Assembly: GCA_910587185.1 (NCBI GenBank)
Contig: CAJULY010000001.1
Span: 310,001-374,000, forward strand
Source of the DNA: an uncultured Muribaculaceae bacterium
GTDB lineage: Bacteria; Bacteroidota; Bacteroidia; Bacteroidales; Muribaculaceae
DNA length: 64,000 bases
Direction of reading: 5' to 3'
Below, piece after piece: positions 40,773 to 49,607 of this stretch. Position 1 is the stretch's first letter. Each line of letters starts with the position of its first letter. Position numbers and translations under genes: made by a program. The notes under the pieces were generated by a model, which was not told the origin of the DNA, made no database searches, and saw nothing but the letters and a program-made list of their open reading frames with translations.

Positions 40773-41789
40773 TTATGCGTTTTCTTTAAGTCCTATGGCC
40801 TGGTTGCAGGTCATGATGATTGTCTTGTAGATATCCTCGGGGAAACATCCGCGCGAGAGGTCGTTGACAGGAGCCGCGAGACCCTGGAGAACCGGGCCGA
40901 CAGCCTGTACGTTGCCCAGACGCTGCACGAGCTTGTAGGCGATATTGCCGACTTCGAGCGACGGGAAGACGAGCACGTTGGCACGTCCGCTCAGCGGGCT
41001 CTGCGGACACTTCGTGTGGGCCACGCCGGGCACAATGGCGGCATCGGCCTGAAGTTCGCCATCGATAATCAGCGAAGGATTCATCTCCTTGGCGATCTTC
41101 GTAGCTTCGATAACCTTATCGACACGTTCATGCTTTGCGCTGCCCTTGGTCGAGAAGCTCAGAATGGCCACGCGCGGCTCTATGCCTGCGATATCGCGGG
41201 CAGTCTGTGCGGCCGACACTGCAATCTGTGCGAGCTGGCGCGCGTCGGGGTCAGGCACAACAGCACAGTCGGCGAACACCATCAGGCCATCCGTGCCGAA
41301 AGGCATTCCGTTGGGGAGCAACATCAGGAAAGCGCCTGAAACCACGTCGATTCCTGGCTGGGTCTTTATCACCTGGAAAGCGGCGCGAAGCACATTGCCG
41401 GTTGTGTTCATGGCTCCTGCAACCTGACCGTCGGCATCGCCGGCCTTGACCATGAGACATCCGAGATAGAGCGGATTGGCCGCAGTCAGACGGGCCTCTT
41501 CCATTGTGATTCCTTTTTTCTTGCGCAGTTCGAAGAAAAGCGGGGCGTAGCGGTCGATGACAGTCTCGTCGGCCGGATCTACGATTTTGGCTTTGTCGAT
41601 GTGGGTCAGTTTCAACTCTGAAGCCATTGCCTTGATGTCGGCTTCATTGCCGATGAGAATGATTTCAGCGAGACCGTCAGAAAGGATTCGGTTGGCTGCG
41701 GTGAGTGTACGCGGCTCTGTTCCCTCGGGAAGCACTATTCTCTGAGGGTTGGCTTTCGCCTTGATGGTAAGCTTTTCGAAAAGTGTCAT
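40773..41789 (-). CDS. pta: Phosphate acetyltransferase
   Basis: 338 residues, the short form without the regulatory N-terminal domains of E. coli Pta. Motifs: RIVLPEGTEPRTL at the start, GCLMVKAGDADGQVAGA, SFSTKGSAKH and DGELQADAAIVP, SGRANVLVFPSLEVGNIAYKL-like C-terminal region. It interconverts acetyl-CoA and acetyl phosphate. First gene of the operon with ackA and ddh, with a promoter at 41828-41858. Confidence 0.96.
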   Translation of the reverse strand: MTLFEKLTIKAKANPQRIVLPEGTEPRTLTAANRILSDGLAEIILIGNEADIKAMASELKLTHIDKAKIVDPADETVIDRYAPLFFELRKKKGITMEEARLTAANPLYLGCLMVKAGDADGQVAGAMNTTGNVLRAAFQVIKTQPGIDVVSGAFLMLLPNGMPFGTDGLMVFADCAVVPDPDARQLAQIAVSAAQTARDIAGIEPRVAILSFSTKGSAKHERVDKVIEATKIAKEMNPSLIIDGELQADAAIVPGVAHTKCPQSPLSGRANVLVFPSLEVGNIAYKLVQRLGNVQAVGPVLQGLAAPVNDLSRGCFPEDIYKTIIMTCNQAIGLKENA

Positions 41790-41827
41790 GGTGATTTAAT
41801 GACTTAATTGGTTATATTTTCTATCTG

Positions 41828-41858
41828 CAAAATTACATAAACTATCATGCAAAATCAA
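41828..41858 (-). promoter_or_regulatory. Promoter of pta-ackA-ddh
   Basis: On the minus strand TTG (41858-41856), 20 bases, TAATTTTG (41835-41828), 39 bp before the pta start. Confidence 0.7.
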
Positions 41859-41930
41859 CACATTCCCCCATCTTTTTCTCAACGTTTTTTCTCAAAACCG
41901 TGCAATAGAGCCAAAATGCCGAAAAAAAGA

Positions 41931-41956
41931 CCTGCGGATGATTCGACAATCGCAGG
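41931..41956 (-). terminator. Second hairpin downstream of gdhA
   Basis: CCTGCG (41931-41936) with CGCAGG (41951-41956), followed on the minus strand by TCTTTTTTTC. It probably backs up the first terminator and insulates the pta promoter. Confidence 0.65.
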
Positions 41957-41997
41957 CCCGGTTATTTTTTCAGTATGATTTATTTGGGAATAAAAAG

Positions 41998-42029
41998 CCC
42001 CGGAGGCAGGAAATGAGATGTCTCCGGGG
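41998..42029 (-). terminator. Terminator of gdhA
   Basis: Perfect 8-bp stem CCCCGGAG (41998-42005) with CTCCGGGG (42022-42029), followed on the minus strand by GCTTTTTATT. It lies 31 bp after the gdhA stop. Confidence 0.85.
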
Positions 42030-42060
42030 GTGAGTTAGTTCAGGTTTTTATCAGGTTATG

Positions 42061-43398
42061 TCAGATGACGCCCTGACCCATCATGGCATTGGCAACTTTC
42101 ATGAAGCCGGCGATGTTGGCGCCTTTCATGTAGTTGATGTAGCCGTCGGGCTCCGTGCCGTATTTGAGGCACTGGGAGTGGATCTCGCGCATGATGCCGT
42201 GGAGTTTCTGATCGACTTCCTCGGCCGACCACTGGAGGTGCATGGCGTTCTGGCTCATTTCAAGGCCCGAGGTGGCCACACCGCCGGCGTTGACTGCCTT
42301 GCCGGGTGCGTAGGTTGTCTTCGAAGCGATGAATGCGTCGATGGCCTCGGGTGTGCAGCCCATGTTGGAGACTTCGGCTACCATCTGGACTCCGTTGGCG
42401 ATAAGCATTTTCGCGTCGTCGCCGTTGAGTTCGTTCTGGGTGGCGCAGGGCAGAGCGATATCGACTTTCTGTTCCCAGGGTTTCTTGCCGGGGAAGAAGG
42501 TGGCTTCGGGGAACTGCTCTACGTAGGGGGCCACGATGTCGTCGCCTGTGGAGCGGAGATAAAGCATGTGGGAGATCTTGTCGCCGGCTATGCCTTCGGG
42601 ATCATAGACATATCCGTCGGGACCGGAGATGGTCACCACTTTAGCTCCGAGCTCGGTCGCTTTCAGAGCGGCGCCCCATGCCACGTTTCCGAAACCGGAG
42701 ATGGCCACTGTCTTGCCTTTGATGTCGTCGCCTTTGGCCGCGAGCATGCTCTGCACGAAATAGAGAGCGCCGAAACCTGTGGCTTCGGGACGGATGCGCG
42801 AGCCGCCGAACTCGAATGCCTTTCCGGTCATGGAGCCGTCACATTCGTTGCGGAGTTTCTTATACATGCCATACATGTAGCCGACCTCACGTCCGCCCAC
42901 GCCTATGTCTCCGGCGGGAACGTCACGGTCGATTCCTATGTTTTTCCAGAGCTCAAGCATGAAGGCCTGGCAGAAACGCATGATTTCGGCATCGCTCTTT
43001 CCGCGGGGCGAGAAATCGGAACCGCCCTTGCCGCCACCCATGGGAAGAGTGGTCAGGGCGTTCTTGAAAGTCTGCTCGAAGCCGAGGAATTTAAGGATGG
43101 AGAGGTTGACGGATGCGTGGAAACGGATTCCGCCTTTATACGGGCCGATGGCGTTGTTGAACTGGACGCGGTAGCCTATGTTGGTCTGGACTTCGCCATG
43201 ATCGTCGGTCCAGGTCACGCGGAATGTGAAGATGCGGTCCGGCTCGACCATGCGTTCGATGATGCGCGCTTTCTCGAATTCAGGATGCTGGTTATATACA
43301 TCCTCCACGCTCATCAAGACTTCTTTAACTGCCTGAAGATACTCTTTCTCACCGGGATGTTTCATCTCGAGAGAGGTCATGATTTTATTAATATCCAT
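42061..43398 (-). CDS. gdhA: Glutamate dehydrogenase (NADP-type)
   Basis: 445 residues, the hexameric short form. Substrate site GYRVQFNNAIGPYKGGIRFH, catalytic lysine region TTLPMGGGKGGSDF, PAGDIGVGGREVGYMYG, and the dinucleotide loop VAISGFGNVAWGAA. It fixes ammonium on 2-oxoglutarate and is a major nitrogen entry point in Bacteroidales. The start MDINKIMTSLE at 43398 is chosen; an open frame reaching 43512 overlaps a terminator and promoter. A long open frame on the opposite strand is a coding shadow. Confidence 0.95.
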   Translation of the reverse strand: MDINKIMTSLEMKHPGEKEYLQAVKEVLMSVEDVYNQHPEFEKARIIERMVEPDRIFTFRVTWTDDHGEVQTNIGYRVQFNNAIGPYKGGIRFHASVNLSILKFLGFEQTFKNALTTLPMGGGKGGSDFSPRGKSDAEIMRFCQAFMLELWKNIGIDRDVPAGDIGVGGREVGYMYGMYKKLRNECDGSMTGKAFEFGGSRIRPEATGFGALYFVQSMLAAKGDDIKGKTVAISGFGNVAWGAALKATELGAKVVTISGPDGYVYDPEGIAGDKISHMLYLRSTGDDIVAPYVEQFPEATFFPGKKPWEQKVDIALPCATQNELNGDDAKMLIANGVQMVAEVSNMGCTPEAIDAFIASKTTYAPGKAVNAGGVATSGLEMSQNAMHLQWSAEEVDQKLHGIMREIHSQCLKYGTEPDGYINYMKGANIAGFMKVANAMMGQGVI

Positions 43399-43448
43399 AA
43401 TATATTGAATTTTGTTGTGGTTAACAACGGTATTAGTTTGTCGTGATG

Positions 43449-43456
43449 CAAATTTA
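43449..43456 (-). promoter_or_regulatory. -7 box of gdhA
   Basis: TAAATTTG on the minus strand, about 50 bp before the ATG. No -33 TTTG at 19-21 bases, so strength may depend on an activator. Confidence 0.5.
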
Positions 43457-43486
43457 GTGAATAAAATCTGAGATATGGCGCAAAAA

Positions 43487-43518
43487 GAGGCCTTAAATTT
43501 CGTTAAATTCAAGGCCTC
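43487..43518 (-). terminator. Terminator of the parA-to-transglycosylase operon
   Basis: GAGGCCTT (43487-43494) pairs perfectly with AAGGCCTC (43511-43518); on the minus strand TTTTT follows. It is 34 bp past the stop of the lytic transglycosylase. Confidence 0.85.
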
Positions 43519-43551
43519 CCGTAGCTATTTGCCATAAAACTATGTTTTACA

Positions 43552-45378
43552 TCATCTTCTCTTCTTTTTCTTGGAAGTTTTGGATGTCGATTTGGATTTC
43601 GATTTTGAAGAAGTGGCTTTAGCCGCTTTCGGAATCTTCAGCTTGTCGCCCGGATGGAGCATGGTCTCGTTTTTCTTCATGCCGTTGGCCTTGCGGATAG
43701 CATCGACGGTCGTTCCGTTGCGTTTTGCGATCTTTTCAAGATTCTCGCCGCTCTTGACAGTTACCTCAACAGGTTTCGATTTGCGGCTCTTGCGGCTCGA
43801 CGACTTGCGGGCGGAGGATTTCTTTGAGGCGCTTGCATAACCGTTGTTGCGGTATTTCTCGGAATTGCGCTTAGGAACGGCTCTCTGCGTCTGAGTGTAG
43901 CTTTTCGAAGAGACGGCGCGGCTGTCGGTCGTGTTCGACGAGGTTTTTGAAGGTATCGTCACGTCGGCCGACGTGTTCGGGCGGTTGGCGCGTGTGTTGA
44001 CGGCAGCCACCGCATTGCGCTGGCGCAGTTCGATAACCAGCTGGTCGCCCTCGCGCACTTTTCCGCGGCGAAGATTGTTCCAGTGCTTGATATCAGTGGC
44101 GCTGACACCGTAGGCTTTGGCGATCGATCCGAGATCCTCGCCGCGGCCCACAGTGTGGGTCTTTCTTACAACTTCATCGGTGTTGACGTCGGCCACAAGC
44201 TGCTGGTCAGGCTGCACATTATTATTGTTGTTTCCTCCGTCCTGGCCGGCGGCCTCGGGAGCGGGCTCCTCATCTTTCTTTTTGGGGCCTATGTCAACTG
44301 TGGTGCGCGGGTTGTATTTATCTTCTTCGAAGGCCATGATCGCATCGCGGCTCGAGATATAGCTCAACACCTGCTGCGAGGGAAGAGTCAGAAGATAAGG
44401 ATGGGAAGGCGAGCCGGGAATTACGTCGCGGCGATACTGCGGATTAAGCATGCGAATCTCATCGACCGGAATATTGAGCACATTGGCTATCTGGTTGAAG
44501 TGGACGCGCTCGCGGATCTCCACGGTGTCGGTGATCAGCGGACGCTTTACCACAGGGCGATGGATGCCGTAGTCATCGTGGTAATTCATCACGAAGTTGG
44601 CGGCGATGAACGCAGGCACATATCCGCGGGTCTCCGAAGGGAGATAGTTATATATCTCCCAGAAATCGGAATTTGCGCTTCCGGCCCTGCGGCGCGCCTT
44701 GTTGACGTTGCCGGGGCCGCAATTGTAGGCGGCGATAGCGAGTGACCAGTCGCCGTAGATGTTATAGAGCTGCTTGAGATAGCGCACTGCGGCCTGAGTC
44801 GATTCGAGCGCGGCGCGGCGTTCATCGACGAGGGAGCTGACTTCGAGTCCGAGGCCTTTTGCCGTAGCGGGCATCAGCTGCCAAAGGCCTGTAGCGCCGG
44901 CGCGGGAAACGGCGTTGGGGTTGATGGCGCTTTCAATGACCGGCAGATACTGGAGTTCAAGAGGCATCCCCTCTTTTTCAAGTTCCTCCACAAACATGTC
45001 GCCGTAGTAGTCGTGGAGAGCGAGCATGTTCGACACGAGCTCGCGGCGTTTTCCGAGATACATGTCGATCAGTCGGCCCACTACCGGATTGTAGGGCAGT
45101 TCGATCGCCGAATTGATGTCGGCGAGGCGGCGCGTGTATTCGTCATGACTGCCGAGCTTGTAATTCTTCGAATTCGGGCGCGTATCGGTGTAATTGCGCA
45201 GGAAAAAGTTCTCTTTCAGCGCACGTGACTGTGTTTCGAAACTTTCTGGCGGCCTGACGTTGTCATCGCGCAGCGAATGCTTTATGTCAAGGACCGACGG
45301 CACCGGCTTCGGAGCGGGCGAAGGAAATGCCGTCATTGTGGAGATAGCGAGCAGAGCAGCTGTAAGGATGTGTTTCAT
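43552..45378 (-). CDS. MltD-like lytic transglycosylase with two LysM domains
   Basis: 608 residues. Signal peptide at about 1-20. The SLT domain (about 130-260) has the catalytic Glu in VIESAINPNAVS and the motifs GATGLWQLMPATAKGLGL and AYNCGPGNVNKA. A first LysM (about 410-450, HTVGRGEDLGSIAKAYGVSA) and a second (about 538-580, VKSGENLEKIAKRNGTTVDA) bind glycan; the linkers and tail are Ser/Lys-rich. It cleaves peptidoglycan strands to anhydromuropeptides in the periplasm. It ends the parA-parB-DUF5683 operon, an order conserved in Bacteroidetes. Confidence 0.92.
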   Translation of the reverse strand: MKHILTAALLAISTMTAFPSPAPKPVPSVLDIKHSLRDDNVRPPESFETQSRALKENFFLRNYTDTRPNSKNYKLGSHDEYTRRLADINSAIELPYNPVVGRLIDMYLGKRRELVSNMLALHDYYGDMFVEELEKEGMPLELQYLPVIESAINPNAVSRAGATGLWQLMPATAKGLGLEVSSLVDERRAALESTQAAVRYLKQLYNIYGDWSLAIAAYNCGPGNVNKARRRAGSANSDFWEIYNYLPSETRGYVPAFIAANFVMNYHDDYGIHRPVVKRPLITDTVEIRERVHFNQIANVLNIPVDEIRMLNPQYRRDVIPGSPSHPYLLTLPSQQVLSYISSRDAIMAFEEDKYNPRTTVDIGPKKKDEEPAPEAAGQDGGNNNNNVQPDQQLVADVNTDEVVRKTHTVGRGEDLGSIAKAYGVSATDIKHWNNLRRGKVREGDQLVIELRQRNAVAAVNTRANRPNTSADVTIPSKTSSNTTDSRAVSSKSYTQTQRAVPKRNSEKYRNNGYASASKKSSARKSSSRKSRKSKPVEVTVKSGENLEKIAKRNGTTVDAIRKANGMKKNETMLHPGDKLKIPKAAKATSSKSKSKSTSKTSKKKKRR

Positions 45379-45390
45379 GAGGCAAATGAG

Positions 45391-46230
45391 TTAGAAGTTG
45401 AACGCCAGCTGAAATCCGAGAGCGGGCAACGGATGCTGCGGATCCTGGAGCAAAGCAGGCGCCACTTGTAAAGAGAGATCGGGAGAAATATCGAAATTCG
45501 ATAACGAAGCGTCAACGTAGGCATCAACCATGGCTACCAGATAGACCCCGACCATGCTTATTATACAGAGGTCACGGTTGCGTCTGTAATAATCCTTGCG
45601 GCTTTTGAGAGTGCGCTCAAGCCACGAGCGGTCAAGACTGCTCTCCGACGTGTTGGGCGGAAAAAAGTCCATATAGGAATTCGTTGACGGATCATCGTCC
45701 ATAAAATCAGTGTAAGCGCGGGTATAGTCGCTGAGCATCCCGTTGTTCCAGGACGCTCCGTAGCCCAGACCGATGAAAGCTCCGGCAACGATGGGGAGCT
45801 TCCAGTAACGGCGGTTGTATATCTGGCCCAGACCGGGACAGAGCGCCGAAAGCCACACGGCCCTGATCGGATCGGGCGTGAAGACTTTCAATGCTCCCGG
45901 AGCGGGTTTCTTCACAATGACGCTGTCATCGAAAAGTTTCATGTTGGATGAATCGACGATGCGCACCGTATCGACAGGATTGAAACGGACCGTGTCACCG
46001 TTGACATTGAATTCGACCTCCTCGACGGCCGCCGGAAGAGTGACCGGATCATCGCCCAGCGGAATGGTGTCGGGCAGTTCTCCGAAGGGAAAGGAGAGTG
46101 AGGAAAAAGCTCTTGATTCAGGCAACGCAAAATTTACTGAAAAAACGTTAAGAGGCATGAACAGCAGGGTCATGACCATGCCGAGAAGCATTATTCTCCT
46201 ATGTGATGCCGTATGCCTTATGCGTTGCAC
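45391..46230 (-). CDS. DUF5683 membrane protein
   Basis: 279 residues. N-terminal signal-like helix at about 13-32. DUF5683 signatures: AVWLSALCPGLGQIYNRRYWKLPIVAG, then FIGLGYGASWNN and LCIISMVGVYLVAMVDAYVDASL, which form membrane hairpins. The C-terminus (LALPALGFQLAFNF-like) is beta-like. Function unknown; it lies 12 bp before the transglycosylase and 79 bp after parB. The conserved order suggests a link between chromosome segregation and wall remodelling. Confidence 0.82.
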   Translation of the reverse strand: MQRIRHTASHRRIMLLGMVMTLLFMPLNVFSVNFALPESRAFSSLSFPFGELPDTIPLGDDPVTLPAAVEEVEFNVNGDTVRFNPVDTVRIVDSSNMKLFDDSVIVKKPAPGALKVFTPDPIRAVWLSALCPGLGQIYNRRYWKLPIVAGAFIGLGYGASWNNGMLSDYTRAYTDFMDDDPSTNSYMDFFPPNTSESSLDRSWLERTLKSRKDYYRRNRDLCIISMVGVYLVAMVDAYVDASLSNFDISPDLSLQVAPALLQDPQHPLPALGFQLAFNF

Positions 46231-46309
46231 TGCGATTTACAATTCTTTATTAAACGCCACATAACCAAGGATTTACCTCCCAAACAAAAGGTAATCCCGG
46301 CGACGTCTG

Positions 46310-47197
46310 TCAGTTGTCGTGAGGTTTCAGATTGTCAAAGATAGTAATTAATCGCTCAAGTTCCGCCTCGTTTTTGAAACTGAAGGTGATTTTTCCTTTG
46401 CCGGAACGGTTGCAAACGAAACTTACGGGCGCTGAAAAACGCTGCGAGAGATGTTCGCCGAGAATGTCGAATTCACTTCCCTGTTTCTGTTTGGTTACCT
46501 CGTCGGCGTTTTCGCCCGACGCGTTTTCGCGCCACGCCTTTGCCAGTTCCTCGACCTTGCGGACCGAGAGGCCCTCCTTGACAATGCGGTTATAGACTTT
46601 GAGCTGCACCGTGGGATCATCGATCGAGAGTAGCGCGCGGGCATGACCCATATCCACGAGTTTGTCGCGCAACCCCAGCTGGACATCGGCCGGCAGACGC
46701 AGCAGGCGCAGGAAATTAGCTATAGTGGCGCGTTTTTTTCCGATGCGTTCGCTCAGTCTCTCCTGGGTCAGCTGATACTGCTCGATGAGTTTCTTGAAAG
46801 TGAGCGCGATTTCTATGGCGTTGAGATCTTCGCGCTGGATGTTCTCGATCAGGGCCATCTCCGTGAGTTCGGCTTCGTTGGCCGTCCTTATGTAGGCGGG
46901 AACGGAATCGAGCCCTGCGCGGGAGGCGGCACGGAAACGCCGCTCACCGGCTATGATCTGATAGGAATCGGGACCGGTTTTGCGGAGCGACAGGGGCTGG
47001 ATGATTCCAAGCTCGCGTATGGAGGCGGCGAGATCGTCGAGAGCTTCCTCGTCGAAATTGGTTCGAGGCTGGTCAGGATTCGGAGAAATCTGCGAAAGTG
47101 GTATTTCATTTATTGCCGATGAGCCGGATGCGGGAGTGTCATCCATGGAGATGAGCGAGTCAAGACCGCGTCCGAGTGCATTGCGTCGTGGTGCCAT
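46310..47197 (-). CDS. parB: Chromosome-partitioning protein ParB
   Basis: 295 residues. The N-terminal CTPase domain has ENIQREDLNAIEIA, GERRFRA and LSERIGKKRATIANFLRLL; helix-turn-helix at about 135-165; the C-terminal ~50 residues dimerise. It spreads from parS sites and recruits ParA for origin segregation. A canonical parS (TGTTTCACGTGAAACA type) was not found in the window, although two half-site-like arms lie at 48145-48171. It follows parA by 35 bp. Confidence 0.95.
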   Translation of the reverse strand: MAPRRNALGRGLDSLISMDDTPASGSSAINEIPLSQISPNPDQPRTNFDEEALDDLAASIRELGIIQPLSLRKTGPDSYQIIAGERRFRAASRAGLDSVPAYIRTANEAELTEMALIENIQREDLNAIEIALTFKKLIEQYQLTQERLSERIGKKRATIANFLRLLRLPADVQLGLRDKLVDMGHARALLSIDDPTVQLKVYNRIVKEGLSVRKVEELAKAWRENASGENADEVTKQKQGSEFDILGEHLSQRFSAPVSFVCNRSGKGKITFSFKNEAELERLITIFDNLKPHDN

Positions 47198-47232
47198 ATA
47201 TCTGATGTGTTTTTATTTTGACAGAGGGAAAA

Positions 47233-48021
47233 CTAAGCTTTCTGATGGCGCGAGGCGCGGCGGTGTTTCGAGATTATTTCGCGCGCGAGGGCCGTGTGTG
47301 ATGTCGAGCCGCGGCTTTCCGGATCGTAAAGTATGGCGGGGAGCCCGTGGGAAGGAGCCTCCGAAAGGCGGATATTTCTGGGAATGACAGTTGTGAACAC
47401 CATGTCTCCGAAATGGCTCTTGAGCTCTTCGTAGATCTGGTTTGCCAGACGCAGACGGGCGTCATACATCGTCAGGAGGAAGCCCTCGATCTCAAGGCCC
47501 GGATTGAGCTTCGGCTTTATGATGCGGATGGTGTTGATAAGCTTGGTGATTCCCTCAAGAGCGAAATACTCGGCCTGCACCGGAATTATGACGGAATCGG
47601 CGGCAGTGAGAGCATTGACGGTTATGAGACCGAGCGACGGAGAACAGTCGATCAGAATGTAATCATACTGGTCGCGTACACTTTCGAGAGCCTTCGACAT
47701 GACTTTCTCTCGGTTCGGACGGTTTATCAGCTCGAGTTCGGCACCGGCCAGATCGATTCTGGAACCTATCAGATCGAGACCTTTCATGCATGTAGCCACC
47801 TGCGATCCGGCCAGAGGATAATCGTCAACGAGACATTCGTAGATCGACGAGGCCATATCGTCAGGTTTTATTCCATAGCCCGAAGTGGCGTTGGCCTGGG
47901 GGTCGGCATCGATTATGAGCACCTTCTTCCCTTCAGCGGCGAGCGACGCCCCGAGGTTGATGGTTGTAGTGGTTTTACCGACTCCGCCTTTCTGATTCGC
48001 TATTGCTATGATTTTACCCAT
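47233..48021 (-). CDS. parA: Chromosome-partitioning ATPase ParA
   Basis: 262 residues. Deviant Walker A KGGVGKTTTTINLGASLA at about 10, Walker A' LIIDADPQANAT near 38 and Walker B ILIDCSPSLGLIT near 120. It forms an ATP-dependent gradient on the nucleoid that pulls ParB-bound origins apart. First gene of the parA-parB-DUF5683-transglycosylase operon. An imperfect -7 box (TTACTTTG, 48063-48056) precedes it by about 35 bp. Confidence 0.95.
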   Translation of the reverse strand: MGKIIAIANQKGGVGKTTTTINLGASLAAEGKKVLIIDADPQANATSGYGIKPDDMASSIYECLVDDYPLAGSQVATCMKGLDLIGSRIDLAGAELELINRPNREKVMSKALESVRDQYDYILIDCSPSLGLITVNALTAADSVIIPVQAEYFALEGITKLINTIRIIKPKLNPGLEIEGFLLTMYDARLRLANQIYEELKSHFGDMVFTTVIPRNIRLSEAPSHGLPAILYDPESRGSTSHTALAREIISKHRRASRHQKA

Positions 48022-48168
48022 AAAAATGTTACTGTGCGGTGATTGTTTTCGGCTGCAAAGTAATCACTTTTTAGGCTAAAGAGAAAGCGCCAACTGCCAA
48101 ATAATGCGTTAAATGTTCATAAATGGCCCCTAATGTCAATAACTCGTGGAACATTCCCGCGAAATGTT

Positions 48169-49368
48169 TCACAGGAGGAGCTGCGCGTCGCCGTAACTGA
48201 GGAATCGGAAATCGTGACCGAGAGCATAATCATACATGCGTCGCCAGTCACCCCCGGTGAATGCCGACACGAGAAGGAGCAGCGTTGACTGGGGCTGATG
48301 GAAGTTGGTGACCATACCCTTGACCACCCTGTAGTCATAGCCCGGAGCGATGATGATTCTCGTCGAAGCGGTCAGGGTGTCAAGACCGCGCGCATCCAGA
48401 TATTCCACCAGAGCGCCGAGCGCCTCGCCGGTCGAAAGCTCCGGACCGGAATAGGGATACCATTGCGGAACCTCATCGGGCGTCTTCCCTTCGGCCACCA
48501 TGCGGCCGAGATGGTAGAGTGACTCCAGAGTGCGCACCGAAGTGGTGCCTACGGCTATGACCCTACGTTGTCCCTCGGCGAGTTCTGCTATCAGGTCGCG
48601 GCTGACGGAAATGAACTCGCTGTGCATCCCGTGGTCACCGATGCGGTCCGATTTCACCGGCTTGAAGGTTCCGGCTCCCACATGGAGCGTCAGCTCGCGG
48701 CGCGGAATGTCGCGGCGGTCTATGGCGTCGAGCACGTCTGGCGTAAAATGCAGTCCTGCGGTAGGTGCGGCCACCGAACCTTCGATCGAGGAATAGATCG
48801 TCTGATAGTCGTCGGCGTCGCTCTGCTGCGTCGGGCGGTTGAGATAAGGAGGAATGGGAATTTCCCCGGCCGCCTCTATTATCTGTGAGAATGTCAGATC
48901 GGAAGGCTGCCAGGTGAATTCGACCGTAGAGCCGCTGTCTGACTTCGATGTGCGCGTTGCCGTCAGAACCACGTCCTGCTCCCCTATCCGCAGCTCCATT
49001 TCGAGCGGTGCGTCTTTCCAGCGCTTGGAATTGCCGACAAAGCAGCTCCATTCCGCCCTACCCTCCGCTGCAAAAGCCATCTGATAGTCAGCGGGAGCTA
49101 CCGGTTCGAGACAGAACACCTCGATGCGGGCGCCCCCGGGCTTGCGGAAACGTAGCCGGGCGTTGATGACGCGCGTATTGTTATAGACAAGCATGGAATC
49201 GGCGGGAAGAAGAGCGGGAAGTTCGGTGAACACGTGCTCCTCGAGCGAGCCGTCATGATTACGCAAAAGGAGTTTGCAGTGATCGCGCATCTGGAGCGGA
49301 TGCGAAGCTATACGCTCTTCCGGCAGCGGATAATTGAAATCTTCAATCTTTATATCGGTGACATTCAT
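48169..49368 (-). CDS. queA: S-adenosylmethionine:tRNA ribosyltransferase-isomerase
   Basis: 399 residues. QueA transfers a ribosyl group from SAM to preQ1 in tRNA to give epoxyqueuosine. Signatures: NYPLPEERIASHPL at the start, NNTRVINARL, APTAGLHFT (near 230), LHVGAGTFKPV and TNFHQPQSTLLLLVSAFTG. ATG 49368 (MNVTDIK) is used; ATG 49377 is an equal alternative because both lie after the transcript start predicted near 49394. Other queuosine genes are not in the window. Confidence 0.94.
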   Translation of the reverse strand: MNVTDIKIEDFNYPLPEERIASHPLQMRDHCKLLLRNHDGSLEEHVFTELPALLPADSMLVYNNTRVINARLRFRKPGGARIEVFCLEPVAPADYQMAFAAEGRAEWSCFVGNSKRWKDAPLEMELRIGEQDVVLTATRTSKSDSGSTVEFTWQPSDLTFSQIIEAAGEIPIPPYLNRPTQQSDADDYQTIYSSIEGSVAAPTAGLHFTPDVLDAIDRRDIPRRELTLHVGAGTFKPVKSDRIGDHGMHSEFISVSRDLIAELAEGQRRVIAVGTTSVRTLESLYHLGRMVAEGKTPDEVPQWYPYSGPELSTGEALGALVEYLDARGLDTLTASTRIIIAPGYDYRVVKGMVTNFHQPQSTLLLLVSAFTGGDWRRMYDYALGHDFRFLSYGDAQLLL

Positions 49369-49400
49369 CTCGTTCATAGGATAGATGGCTAAACGGAGTG

Positions 49401-49432
49401 CAAAGTTAGCGCCACCCGGCCGCAATAGCAAA
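49401..49432 (-). promoter_or_regulatory. Promoter of queA
   Basis: On the minus strand TTTG (49432-49429), 20 bases, TAACTTTG (49408-49401). It excludes the longer open frame beginning at 49431. Confidence 0.8.
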
Positions 49433-49502
49433 TAAAACTCGCTTTAATTCACAACCCAATTCGTCTTCTCCTCCCATTCCTCTACAAATCCGTTATATAA
49501 AT

Positions 49503-49532
49503 TTTGAAAGTCAGTGATTTGTGCTACCTTTG
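49503..49532 (+). promoter_or_regulatory. Promoter of the four-helix-bundle gene
   Basis: TTTG at 49503-49506, 18 bases, TACCTTTG at 49525-49532. Start near 49539, so the 9-mer repeats at 49552-49587 are transcribed in a ~70-nt leader. Confidence 0.65.
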
Positions 49533-49551
49533 TGAATTGTAAGGAAAAATA

Positions 49552-49587
49552 TTAGCTAAGTTAGCTAACTTAGCTAATTTAGCTCAT
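49552..49587 (+). repeat. Four tandem palindromic 9-mers in the leader
   Basis: Units TTAGCTAAG, TTAGCTAAC, TTAGCTAAT and TTAGCTCAT in direct succession. The core TTAGCTAA is itself a perfect palindrome; only the ninth base varies, and the last unit has one change. The array ends 20 bp before the start codon. Confidence 0.9.
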
Positions 49588-49607
49588 ATTCAAAATACTC
49601 GACAACT

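Noticed and set aside
39988..40830. 280-codon frame on the plus strand opposite ackA
   Set aside because: Coding shadow; ackA is unmistakable on the minus strand and the shadow has no family features.
42058..43446. Long open frame (462 codons) on the plus strand opposite gdhA
   Set aside because: It mirrors the gdhA frame exactly, has no recognisable domain and no promoter, and results from high GC at third positions on the coding strand.
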